From the NCBI GenBank assembly GCA_965116395.1, contig OZ220684.1:5022001-5086000 (forward strand): DNA of 64,000 nt. The letters are read 5' to 3'. This DNA is from Bin5 sp965116395. Its GTDB lineage: Bacteria > Chloroflexota > Anaerolineae > Caldilineales > Caldilineaceae. The position numbers and the translations under genes were made by a program. The notes under the pieces were generated by a model that saw nothing but the letters and a program-made list of their open reading frames with translations, was not told the origin of the DNA and did no database searches. Within the stretch, counting starts at the first letter, position 1. Each line of letters begins with the position of its first letter. Positions 9,297 through 16,907 of the stretch are shown here, one piece after another.

Positions 9297-9344
9297 CGGT
9301 GGTCCCCGTTTGACTTCAACTGGAGATTGCCAGCGGCAACAGTT

Positions 9345-10121
9345 CTAGATTGAAGCCTTTGACTGAAGAAGCTCGATGAGCGGGTCCATCAGAAGCGCGA
9401 AACGGCCAGCGCCAGCGGGACCGCCTTGGCCACCACCACGTTGGAAGCCCCCTTCGGGGACCTCAACGCCCAATTCCTGCAGTCGCTCCGCGCGCTCTTC
9501 GGGTGACAGATCCTGCATTTCCTGACGGAATGCCGCCCGCTCTTCTTCCGACATATCGGCTAGAGGGCCGCCCTGACCGCCCGGCCCGGCTTGGGCATTC
9601 TGGCCATTTTGGCCTGCTTGGCCGCCCTGACCGAACTGAGGCAGCTCGATTCCATTGGCTTGCGCCCAGTCGTTCATGTCGGCAAAGGTCAGTTGCATGC
9701 TGCCAATCGCTTCGAGCTGTGCCTCCGAGAGCGCTCCTTCGATTTGACGTAGTACTGCCTGCCGCTCGGTCTGATTCTGAATGGCGCCGCTTTGAAGCGC
9801 CTGCCAGAGAGGCAGCATGGTGGCGGCCTGAGCGCCATTCACGGCATTATCTGTTTCTTCCAGGCGAAAGATTCCAATGATGAGCTGGTTGGTGGGCGGC
9901 AATGCGCCTTCGTAGTTGCTTGCCAGTGCAGAGGTTGATGCGGAATCTGTCGCCGCGCCTTCCTCTTCTTGCGCCTCGCTGCTGGTTGTATTGGCGTCGT
10001 CGGCCGCGGCCTCGCTGCTCGTTGTATTGGCGTCGTCCGCCGCGGCCTCTCTGTTCCGGTTGCAGGAGGATAGCACAAGAACAGTTACCAAGATGAGTAG
10101 GCCTAAGATTGCTCGGTTCAT
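9345..10121 (-). CDS. Lipoprotein of unknown function, first gene of the MacAB-like operon
   Basis: 258 residues. Signal peptide with lipobox LSSC (Cys20). Immediately after it there is a perfect tandem 12-residue repeat, AAADDANTTSSE twice, then an acidic linker. A helical region (about 75-155) is followed by a Gly/Gln/Asn-rich stretch (QFGQGGQAGQNGQNAQAGP) and a charged helical segment with MSEEERAAFRQEMQDLSPEE, then a Gly-rich tail. No enzymatic motif is seen. The gene lies 48 nt upstream of the membrane-fusion protein gene, so it may be an accessory or substrate-binding lipoprotein of that exporter; this is inference. Confidence 0.65.
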   Translation of the reverse strand: MNRAILGLLILVTVLVLSSCNRNREAAADDANTTSSEAAADDANTTSSEAQEEEGAATDSASTSALASNYEGALPPTNQLIIGIFRLEETDNAVNGAQAATMLPLWQALQSGAIQNQTERQAVLRQIEGALSEAQLEAIGSMQLTFADMNDWAQANGIELPQFGQGGQAGQNGQNAQAGPGGQGGPLADMSEEERAAFRQEMQDLSPEERAERLQELGVEVPEGGFQRGGGQGGPAGAGRFALLMDPLIELLQSKASI

Positions 10122-10776
10122 ATCTTTAATCTCCTTCTGCAGGAGGTGACGAAGAAAAAGCGGTTCAGATTACTGCTTCGGGGGTTTTATCAGTTCTTTG
10201 ACATAATTGTACATAATATCTGTTAACAGGATGTTAACATGATATTGAGATGCCGCAACATAGGCAGTTTTCTCAGGATTTGAGGTTAGCTACTTCGTGA
10301 ATCGAGTGGATGCGTCGCCGCGGACGAAACGGTGGCCCGGCCCACTCGGTCGACTGATTTCTTGGGGAAATACCGGGGAAACTATTGACAGGCGGAGAGG
10401 TTTAAACAAGGTCGCGTGGCGGGACCGCTTCGGGGTCTTTTTGCCAGGGCTCCGAGTTCGCGGCATTGCTGACTAAGAGAGCCGGTCAGGCGCAATTGCA
10501 GACGAGGTTCGCCGGCTGTTCCTATATTGTGGTCCCTTTGATGGGACCAGTCATAAAGAGTGGGTAGTCAAACCGGGGAGGAACAGATGTGGAAAAAGGT
10601 CTCCAAGCGAGGCGTGTTTCTTTTTAATTTCTGTATCGGGGGATAGCCCTGCGTAGTCGCGGCAGAGAGCAGAGCTGGTCGAAGTCAAGGTCGATCTCGA
10701 CCTTCGATTTGGCCTTGACAGGGGGATTTTCCGGCTGGATGGTGATCTGAGGAGAGGTGAAAATTCTTTTGAGGGA
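10122..10776. other. Intergenic region: promoter area, hairpin and a possible 19-codon leader ORF
   Basis: The left end is A+T-rich and contains the inverted repeat listed separately, so it probably holds the promoter of the minus-strand exporter operon. Further right a perfect 7-bp hairpin TGGTCCC-TTTGAT-GGGACCA lies at 10530-10549. Next is a small plus-strand reading frame, ATG at 10587 to TAG at 10646 (19 codons, starting MWKKVSKRG), preceded by GGGGAGGAACAG. A GACC/GGTC hairpin followed by five T lies at about 10424-10442. No longer gene is visible. Confidence 0.35.
10221..10239. promoter_or_regulatory. Inverted repeat upstream of the MacAB-like operon (operator candidate)
   Basis: A perfect palindrome, TGTTAAC-AGGAT-GTTAACA, 12 bp between arm starts, sits about 100 nt upstream of the lipoprotein start at 10121 in an A+T-rich stretch. 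On the minus strand it is directly followed by TATTAT, a reasonable -10 hexamer. A dimeric repressor or activator site is the simplest reading; the regulator is not identified. Confidence 0.45.
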
Positions 10777-11994
10777 TTAGCCCAAGCGCTCGACGACCAG
10801 ACGCATGGCCTGCGCGGTACGCTCTTTCCAGTCCGCTGAAAGCCGACGAATTGTGTTGGTGGTCAACCTGAAGAGACATATAGCTTCCCTCAGGTTGAGT
10901 TCCTCGTGGTCCCATTGGAAGCGGTCGAGGGCTGCAGCTCGGAGCCTTAGGTGGTAAACAGTGCTGGCGTCGGCCTTGCGATTTTGTCGGAAAGTTGATG
11001 CCCATCTAAGGTGCGCCAGGAAGTTTCCAATGTCCAACATTGGGTCTCCCGGGCCAGCCTCCTCAAAATCGACGATTGCTACTCGGCCGTCGGGCAATAA
11101 AAGCATCTGATCATCATAGAGGTCATTGTGCGCTGTGGCCGAGGGCCGCCAGGACTTTGCGAATGGATCCAGAATACGGGTAGCCGCGCCGAAGAACTGC
11201 CAGGCTTCGTCGGCTTCGTGCAACGCATGATTGAAAGTACGCTTTGCCCGTCGATAGGCCCTCGCCAGATCGAAGGCGCGGTCGTCTGGCTGGAATGGGG
11301 CATCCCAAAGGGGTTCCAGTGCATTCAGTATTATCTCCAGGTCGGGAGGATTCCCCCTGAGCATGAGCCGTCGTACGTTCTTTCCCGGAATTTCCGACAG
11401 CCAGACTACGCCGCCTTCTTCCCAGGACCCGACTACTCTGGGAACGGCGAACCCAGAGTACGCAACCAACTCTGCGGCGGCGAGTAGATTCGGCAGGGCT
11501 GACGGGCGCATTACGCGTACATAAAGGCGAATCCTGCCCGACCTGTGGCGTAGTACGGCGCGACTTCCCGGTCGGTATCGAACCATGTCCACGCGCAGTT
11601 TACGTCGGGGGAACGCGAACACATAGCTGTTGAGCAGCCTTAGCGCAGTGTCGGGATGTGCGGCTTCTTCAAGTCCTGGAAGGGCTGGGTCTTGCGGATA
11701 GCGGGAGAAGGAGATCGGCCTGCCTGAATCAAGCCGGAACGTGAAAATCTCTGAAGGAATGTACTCTTCAGGGTCCCACTCCGCGATGTAACTGACAATT
11801 GCAGATCTGCCTGGGTTGTGGCTGAACTGGCGCACACGAACCTGGGCAGGGGCGGTCTCCCAGGCTGGGAGATGCTTGCGGCTAGCCTGCCAGACCCAGT
11901 CCCCGTCGAAGAGTTGAGGCAGCCCGGGCAGTCGCGAATCTTCGGGAAAGCCGGTCTGCGGATATAGAGGTACGGTTGAGACAATTGGGTTCAT
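10777..11994 (-). CDS. Aminoglycoside phosphotransferase (APH)-fold kinase
   Basis: 405 residues from the ATG at 11994, 7 nt after the stop of the FN3/repeat protein fragment; a longer start at 12042 would overlap it. The C-terminal lobe has the APH/choline-kinase catalytic signature HNDLYDDQ (289-296, catalytic Asp291) and the metal-binding DFEEAGPGDP (309-318). The N-terminal lobe is divergent, with an internal half around residues 140-205 resembling the nucleotide-binding beta sheet (VLRHRSGRIRLYVRV). Such proteins phosphorylate small hydroxylated compounds such as choline, sugars or antibiotics; the substrate is not predictable. A resistance role should not be assumed. Confidence 0.75.
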   Translation of the reverse strand: MNPIVSTVPLYPQTGFPEDSRLPGLPQLFDGDWVWQASRKHLPAWETAPAQVRVRQFSHNPGRSAIVSYIAEWDPEEYIPSEIFTFRLDSGRPISFSRYPQDPALPGLEEAAHPDTALRLLNSYVFAFPRRKLRVDMVRYRPGSRAVLRHRSGRIRLYVRVMRPSALPNLLAAAELVAYSGFAVPRVVGSWEEGGVVWLSEIPGKNVRRLMLRGNPPDLEIILNALEPLWDAPFQPDDRAFDLARAYRRAKRTFNHALHEADEAWQFFGAATRILDPFAKSWRPSATAHNDLYDDQMLLLPDGRVAIVDFEEAGPGDPMLDIGNFLAHLRWASTFRQNRKADASTVYHLRLRAAALDRFQWDHEELNLREAICLFRLTTNTIRRLSADWKERTAQAMRLVVERLG

Positions 11995-12001
11995 ATCGTA
12001 T

Positions 12002-12673
12002 TTAGCTACTGACGCTGCTGACGCTGCTGACGCTGCTGACATCGCTCACAGTCGGGGTCGGCGTGGGCGTGTCGATGCCGTCGCTGTCGGTGCCGTCGTT
12101 GTCGGTCGGCGTGGGCGTGTCGATGCCGTCGCTGTCGGTGCCGTCGTTGTCGGTTGGCGTGGGCGTGTCGATGCCGTCGCTGTCGGTGCCGTCGTTGTCG
12201 GTTGGCGTGGGCGTGTCGATGCCGTCGCTGTCGGTGCCGTCGTTGTCGGTTGGCGTGGGCGTATCGATACCGTCGCTGTCGGTGCCGTCGTTGTCGGTCG
12301 GCGTTGGAGTGTCGATACCGTCACTGTCGGTGCCGTCGTTTTCGGTGGGCGTTGGTGTGTCGATGCCGTCGCTGTCGGTGCCGTCGTTGTCGGTCGGCGT
12401 TGGCGTGTCGATGCCATCATAGTCGGTGTACGGCGTGGACACACCGTCGTTGTCGGTGGTGAGCGGCGTGTCGACACCATCGTTGTCGGTCACCGGTGTA
12501 TCTATCCCATCGTAATCGGTAGCCGGTGTGGTGTAACCGTCGTTGTCGGTGAACGGAGTCACGTCGACAACGTTTTGGACGGCCCTAATTGAAACTTCTG
12601 ATGCTATAGACTCAGTAGTCTCCGACCATGGGCCGGAGTCTCCCGAACCATTTACCGGCCGGACGATGAACAA
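12002..12673 (-). CDS. C-terminal fragment of frameshifted FN3/DNDG-repeat secreted protein
   Basis: This frame starts formally at a TTG (12673) but is almost certainly the continuation of the gene at 12652-13479. It begins with the last strands of a fibronectin type III domain (FIVRPVNGSGDSGPW), which is exactly where the upstream frame loses its FN3 domain. It then carries about five variable acidic units (TDNDGYTTPATDYDGIDTP type) and seven near-identical 16-residue units (GIDTPTPTDNDGTDSD), and ends with a VSS repeat. The DxDG spacing resembles thrombospondin type 3 calcium-binding repeats. Expression as a separate protein is unlikely because it lacks a signal peptide. Confidence 0.6.
   Translation of the reverse strand: MFIVRPVNGSGDSGPWSETTESIASEVSIRAVQNVVDVTPFTDNDGYTTPATDYDGIDTPVTDNDGVDTPLTTDNDGVSTPYTDYDGIDTPTPTDNDGTDSDGIDTPTPTENDGTDSDGIDTPTPTDNDGTDSDGIDTPTPTDNDGTDSDGIDTPTPTDNDGTDSDGIDTPTPTDNDGTDSDGIDTPTPTDNDGTDSDGIDTPTPTPTVSDVSSVSSVSSVSS
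12063..12410. repeat. 48-bp coding tandem repeat, seven units
   Basis: About seven near-perfect tandem copies of a 48-bp unit encode GIDTPTPTDNDGTDSD on the minus strand. Differences are mostly synonymous or conservative (one unit has ENDG instead of DNDG). High nucleotide identity between units points to recent expansion by slippage or recombination, so copy number probably varies between strains. The flank 12411-12560 holds older, diverged units. Confidence 0.9.
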
Positions 12674-13479
12674 ATATTTTGCCCAGCTGCTGCTCCCTCA
12701 TAGGTGTAACTCGTACTCGTCAGATTGTTTCCGCCGATCTGCTGCCAACCAGTCGCCTTCTCCCACCACACCCAGAGCTCATAGCGAACTGCTCCCGAAA
12801 TGGTATTCCAGCTTAACTCCACTTCGCCGTCAGCCGCGGTTGCCGACAGCACAGGAGCTCCCTCCGCAGGCTGCCAGGCGGCCACATGCGCACTGACATA
12901 GTCTGCCCATTCGCTCGCCTCGCCCTCTGCATTCACGGCTCGAATTGCGTAGTAGTAGACGGTGTCTGTCACAACATTTGAATGCGTAAACGTCGTGCTG
13001 GTCAGGCTGTCTCCGCCAATCGACCTACCGCCTTCATTGCTGTCCCACACCCATAGCTCAAATCGCTCAGCATGTGCAACCGGATCCCAGCTCAACTCCA
13101 CCTGGTTAGCAGTCACTTCTGCTCTTAACGCAGGAACTCTTGGTTTGTCGTCGCCATCGTAGTCGGTATAGGGCGTATCTACACCGTCGCCGTCGGTGGA
13201 AATAGGCGTGTCGACGCCGTCGTTGTCGGTAGCCGGCGTGTCGATTCCATCATAATCTGTCGCCGGCGTATCGTAGCCGTCATTGTCGGTTGGCGAAGGC
13301 GTGTCGGCATCGTCGTCGTCGTCGCTGTCGTCCTCTTCGACGTCCAGAGTCGTGCGGGAACTCATCACGATTGGTTCGGTGCTGCCGCGGCTTCCAAAAG
13401 CGAAAGCGGTGCTAATTCCGCGAGAGGCCAGCACCATTGCCAGCACCAATGTGCCAGCATACCGAAGGATTTTGAACAT
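12652..13479 (-). CDS. Secreted FN3 protein with acidic DNDG repeats, N-terminal part (frameshifted)
   Basis: 275 residues from the ATG at 13479, which has a strong AGGAGG site 7 nt upstream; the longer frame to 13566 is not needed. A signal peptide (about 1-26) is followed by an acidic DDSDDDDDAD tract, five TSP3-like units (TDNDGYDTP, TDYDGIDTP and so on, about 50-110), one complete FN3 domain (about 113-198, ending AVNAEGEASEWADYV) and a second FN3 domain that breaks at GAAAGQ. One extra A in the A4 run (plus-strand 12677-12680) would restore KYLFIVRPVNG and join the fragment at 12002-12673. The intact product would be about 490 residues: repeats, FN3, FN3, repeats. Probable role: surface adhesion or matrix binding with Ca2+. 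Confidence 0.75.
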   Translation of the reverse strand: MFKILRYAGTLVLAMVLASRGISTAFAFGSRGSTEPIVMSSRTTLDVEEDDSDDDDDADTPSPTDNDGYDTPATDYDGIDTPATDNDGVDTPISTDGDGVDTPYTDYDGDDKPRVPALRAEVTANQVELSWDPVAHAERFELWVWDSNEGGRSIGGDSLTSTTFTHSNVVTDTVYYYAIRAVNAEGEASEWADYVSAHVAAWQPAEGAPVLSATAADGEVELSWNTISGAVRYELWVWWEKATGWQQIGGNNLTSTSYTYEGAAAGQNICSSSGR

Positions 13480-13735
13480 CGCTGTCCTCCTAGGCCAGAC
13501 TCGGCAATGGTTCGCCTGGTCTGCATTGGAGCTGCTGGGATAGTTCTTCGTCTTCAGGGGGCACATCCAGCAGCCTTTGAAACAAAGTGTGAAGAACTCT
13601 CGTTGTCACTAAGTCAGCTCCGCGGCATTCTTCCGCATAGTGCCAGTCAACTAGGGCTGGCAGGCCGGTGGAACTCTTAGATTTATTTTAGCAGCGGTTC
13701 ATTCAGGAAATGTGAAGGAGGTGTTTCGATGTTGT

Positions 13736-15094
13736 TTAAATCGTGGATATTTGAAGCAGGATGGTAAATCGTGAGCCCTTCCCAGGGGTAGATTCGGCCC
13801 GGATCTCGCCGTCATGCGCTTCGACAATCGCCCTCGCAATGGCCAGACCGAGGCCGGACTGAGCCTGCCCGTTGCGGTGGCGAGACCCGTCGACTTTGTA
13901 GAAACGGTCAAAGATGTTGTTCATCTCCTCGGGTGCAATGCCTGCCCCGGAATCTGTCACGTGGAGGGCAACTGTGCTGTCACGGCACTCTCCACTAAGA
14001 ACTATTTCACCCTGAGACGTGAACTGTAATGCGTTGGCAACCAGATTGTCGAGGACCTGCGTCATTCGTTCTACATCAACTGCTACGGAAGGCAGCGTGT
14101 CAGGCGCATCTACGCGTAGCGTGATTCCTTTCTGGCGTGCCGAAACCACATGAGCCAATCCGGTCCGCTCAAGAAGGGCCTTGGGATCTAGGATGCGGCG
14201 GTCGAGGGTCAACTCGCCCGCATCCGCCAAAGAAAGGGTACGCAGATCTTCCACGAGATGTTGCAAATGGACCACTTCCATGTGGAGTAGGTCGTACAGC
14301 TCCTGCCCGCCCTGGATGGAGCCGTCGCAGAGGCCTTCGGTATAGCCTCGCAGAATGGTTAGCGGGGTACGCAAGTCGTGGGCTATATCTGCAGTCATTT
14401 GGCGTCGCAGACGACTGGCCTCGGCCAGGTCTTTACTCATTTTGTTGAAGGAGGTCGCCAGTTTTCCGATTTCATCCTGCACGTGCGTTTCGACCTGCTT
14501 GCCAAGGTGGCCGGCGGCCATTTCATCGGTGGCAGTTGTAAGTTCCCGTAAGGGGCGAGTCAGCGCACGGGAAAGCATGACGCCCAACGCCAGGGCCAGC
14601 AGGGCTGCTATCACTGCGGCAAGGACCGTTGCCTGACTTACACTGTAGAGGAAAAAGCTTTCGGGAGAGAAGCCAGGAAGTCCCTCGTCAGGGAAGATGC
14701 GATTCCTGAAATAGGCCGTACCGACAAGCTCATTGTCATGAATGACGCCTATTCCTTCACCTAATTCAAGTGAAACGGTGTCACGGCCGACCTGATCTGA
14801 GATAGGTGAATAGATGATTTCCTGGTTGCTGTCGGCAAGGACGACAAGCTGACTCAAAAAGCTCAGAGAAGGCTCATTTTTCAGCCACTGCTCAATCCCT
14901 TCCCAGCTGTAATTGTGTTCCTCGTAGAATCCAAGCAGCAGCACTGCAACGACCGAATCGCCGCTCTGCTGGGAGACAAAGCGATTGAATTCCAGGCGGG
15001 TACGCTGACCGCTGATTACGGCGACAAGCAGCGCGCCGGTAACGCCTACAGCCAGGAACGCCAGTGTCAACTTTACAGCCAGAGAGCGGATCAT
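13736..15094 (-). CDS. Sensor histidine kinase, BaeS-like
   Basis: 452 residues. Transmembrane helices lie at about 9-28 and 150-172, enclosing an extracytoplasmic sensor of about 120 residues. A HAMP domain (173-225) leads to a HisKA domain with phospho-acceptor His239 in DIAHDLRTPL. The HATPase_c domain has its N box around Asn350/Asn354, G1 DSGAG (381-385) and G2 GLGLA (414-418). The gene starts immediately after the response-regulator stop, so the pair is translationally coupled. It probably senses envelope stress; targets might include the secreted repeat protein gene 256 nt downstream, but this is only positional. Confidence 0.92.
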   Translation of the reverse strand: MIRSLAVKLTLAFLAVGVTGALLVAVISGQRTRLEFNRFVSQQSGDSVVAVLLLGFYEEHNYSWEGIEQWLKNEPSLSFLSQLVVLADSNQEIIYSPISDQVGRDTVSLELGEGIGVIHDNELVGTAYFRNRIFPDEGLPGFSPESFFLYSVSQATVLAAVIAALLALALGVMLSRALTRPLRELTTATDEMAAGHLGKQVETHVQDEIGKLATSFNKMSKDLAEASRLRRQMTADIAHDLRTPLTILRGYTEGLCDGSIQGGQELYDLLHMEVVHLQHLVEDLRTLSLADAGELTLDRRILDPKALLERTGLAHVVSARQKGITLRVDAPDTLPSVAVDVERMTQVLDNLVANALQFTSQGEIVLSGECRDSTVALHVTDSGAGIAPEEMNNIFDRFYKVDGSRHRNGQAQSGLGLAIARAIVEAHDGEIRAESTPGKGSRFTILLQISTI

Positions 15095-15799
15095 TCAGTT
15101 CGCCTCCGCGGCAAAGCGGTAGCCCATGCCATAGACTGTCTGAATATAGCGCGGCCTGCTTGGAACTGGTTCGATCTTTGTGCGCAAGTTGCGAATGTGC
15201 ACGTCGATGGTTCTCTCGTAGCCTTCGTAAGCATCACCGCTGACCGATTCCAACAGATCCAGGCGGGAGAATGCACGTCCTGGGGAAAGCATAAATGTCT
15301 CCAGCAGGTCGAATTCAGAAGGCGTGAGTGCGACTGGATTGCCGTCGACGTTTACGGAACGCCCGGCGCGGTCAAGGGTGATATCGTCTACACGGAGCAG
15401 TTCAGGTAAGTTTGACGGTTGTCCCGCCCGCCTAAGCACGGCGCGGACGCGTGCGATCAGCTCCTGTATGCCGAATGGTTTGGTGACATAGTCGTCGGCG
15501 CCAAGCTCCAGGCCGGCGACCTTATCGCTTTCTTCCATTTTGGCGGTGAGAATAATGATTGGAGAATCTGACTCCTGCTTAAAGAGCCGAAGGAAGTCAT
15601 AGCCTCCCATCTGGGGCATCATCAGGTCGAGGAGAACCAGGTCCGGTTTTTCGTAGCGCGCGACGAATAGTGCATCGCTGCCGTTGGCGGCTTCGACGAC
15701 GCGATAGCCCTCTCGCTGCAGATAAAGGCGGACCATTTCCCGCAGTTTGACTTCATCGTCAATTACAAGGATTGTTTGGGGCAAAAGATTGCCTCTCAC
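15095..15799 (-). CDS. OmpR-family response regulator
   Basis: 234 residues. The receiver domain has acidic pocket Asp14/Asp15, phosphorylation site Asp58 in LVLLDLMMP, Thr85 and Lys107 (VTKPF). The C-terminal winged-helix domain includes LTPSEFDLLETFM and ERTIDVHIRNLRTKIE, with the GYGY-like ending VYGMGYRF. The start is ambiguous: GTG at 15799, or TTG at 15784, which has GAGAGG 7 nt upstream and gives MPQTILVIDDE. It forms a two-component system with the kinase that abuts it. Confidence 0.93.
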   Translation of the reverse strand: MRGNLLPQTILVIDDEVKLREMVRLYLQREGYRVVEAANGSDALFVARYEKPDLVLLDLMMPQMGGYDFLRLFKQESDSPIIILTAKMEESDKVAGLELGADDYVTKPFGIQELIARVRAVLRRAGQPSNLPELLRVDDITLDRAGRSVNVDGNPVALTPSEFDLLETFMLSPGRAFSRLDLLESVSGDAYEGYERTIDVHIRNLRTKIEPVPSRPRYIQTVYGMGYRFAAEAN

Positions 15800-16434
15800 T
15801 TCTGTTGAGGAGTCACTTTGTTTGGCGTCAACTGCGTAGGCCGCCCGTTCGCTAGCAACCTTGTAGAAGCAGCGTACGGTGAACAGCTCTATTTTCGCAC
15901 AGAGTTGTTCAGAAAGTATGAAGGAAAACTGAAGATCTGACTAACGGTTTCGAAACGACTCTGCAAGGGTCAATTTAGATTCCCTGGGAGAGGGAAGACA
16001 GAATGCCGTGACGAGCAGCGGCAAGGGGCAGGAGAGAGACCTGTTTGCGGTCCCGGCAGCGTCAGGAGCGTAATTCTCACTCCAATCTCCTCCGCGCGCG
16101 CTGCTCATGTTGGAACGCCCGTCGGGGCAAGCGCGATCCGGCGGCTCAGGGTTGAAGGTCGCCGCTCTGCATGTGAAAGTTCGTAGGCCCCCCCAAGGGC
16201 GAATGCCCTTCCAGGCAGGCGGCCCTGCGGCGTGTTCTTCGTGCGCACGACTGTACTCGCAAAGCCCGCTTGGAGACCCGAGCCTTTGCCCGTCCCCGGC
16301 GCGTATGTTGGCGAAATTCGGCTGTGGTACAATGCTGACTGGGTAAGGAAAAGGCACTCGTTCTGGAAGACAATAGAGTGTTGGCCCATCTAAAACCATA
16401 GCTAACATCGCGACCATGGAAAGGGAGTGAAGAC
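15800..16434. other. Intergenic region between divergent operons
   Basis: About 635 bp without a convincing gene. Reading frames exist on both strands, but they overlap each other, lack ribosome-binding sites and show no recognisable domains. The right end contains the extended -10 promoter for the dinB-pcaF operon (listed separately). The left end should hold the promoter of the two-component operon, but no clear hexamers could be picked. Confidence 0.5.
16325..16333 (+). promoter_or_regulatory. Extended -10 promoter element for the aromatic-degradation operon
   Basis: TGG-TACAAT is a good extended -10 element (TGn plus five of six consensus bases). A weak TTGGCG lies at 16308-16313, only 14 nt upstream, so the extended -10 would carry most of the strength. 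It leaves a leader of about 100 nt before the ATG at 16435. Confidence 0.45.
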
Positions 16435-16902
16435 ATGTCACAAGTGGCGATCGGTATGCACCGACACATCCGCTCTTCGATACATTCGGCGGTTGAAGGC
16501 CTTTCGGCCAAGCAACTGCTGTCAATGCCACCGGGATTCGACAATAATATTGCCTGGAATCTGGGGCACCTTGTGGTCGTGTTGCCGCGACTGGTGTACC
16601 GCCCCAGCGGGCTTCCTCTGCCTGTCGACGAGGCGATGGTGCCGCTTTACTTGCCAAACACATCGCCGGCGGACTGGGAGACTGAGCCGGATGCCGAGGC
16701 GTTACCGGCGATGCTGATGGCCCAATTGGAGCAGCTGGAGGCCGACTACGCGGACGGCCGATTTGGCGAAAACGAGTTTAGCCAGCTCACGACCGGTTCA
16801 GGCATAAGTATTTCCGACGTTGACGGCGCGCTTGTCTTTAACACCTACCATGAGGCGCAACACTTCGGCTTCATACAGGCACTGGTCAACATTGTAGGGT
16901 AA
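16435..16902 (+). CDS. DinB/YfiT-like putative metalloenzyme
   Basis: 155 residues, the usual size for the DinB four-helix bundle. The three histidines that bind a divalent metal in this superfamily are His45 (WNLGHLVVV), His139 and His143 (YHEAQHFGF). Members include bacillithiol and mycothiol transferases and maleylpyruvate isomerases, so a thiol-dependent transferase or isomerase role is possible. Its stop is 5 nt before the thiolase start, so it probably belongs to the aromatic-degradation operon, where a ring-fission-product isomerase would make sense; this is inference. Confidence 0.8.
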   Translation: MSQVAIGMHRHIRSSIHSAVEGLSAKQLLSMPPGFDNNIAWNLGHLVVVLPRLVYRPSGLPLPVDEAMVPLYLPNTSPADWETEPDAEALPAMLMAQLEQLEADYADGRFGENEFSQLTTGSGISISDVDGALVFNTYHEAQHFGFIQALVNIVG

Positions 16903-16907
16903 TTCGA

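Noticed and set aside
10777..11994. Aminoglycoside resistance gene
   Set aside because: Only the APH fold is supported; the N-lobe is divergent and the fold covers many kinases.
12063..12480. Possible CRISPR array suggested by regular 48-bp repeats
   Set aside because: The units are directly adjacent without unique spacers and encode an in-frame peptide repeat.
12652..12690. Programmed -1 ribosomal frameshifting in the FN3 protein
   Set aside because: The local sequence CAAAAT lacks a canonical slippery heptamer and no downstream pseudoknot was evident; a deletion or sequence error is simpler.
15941..16663. Minus-strand reading frame of 240 codons overlapping the DinB-like gene
   Set aside because: No domain, no ribosome-binding site, and it overlaps a gene with an intact metal-binding triad.
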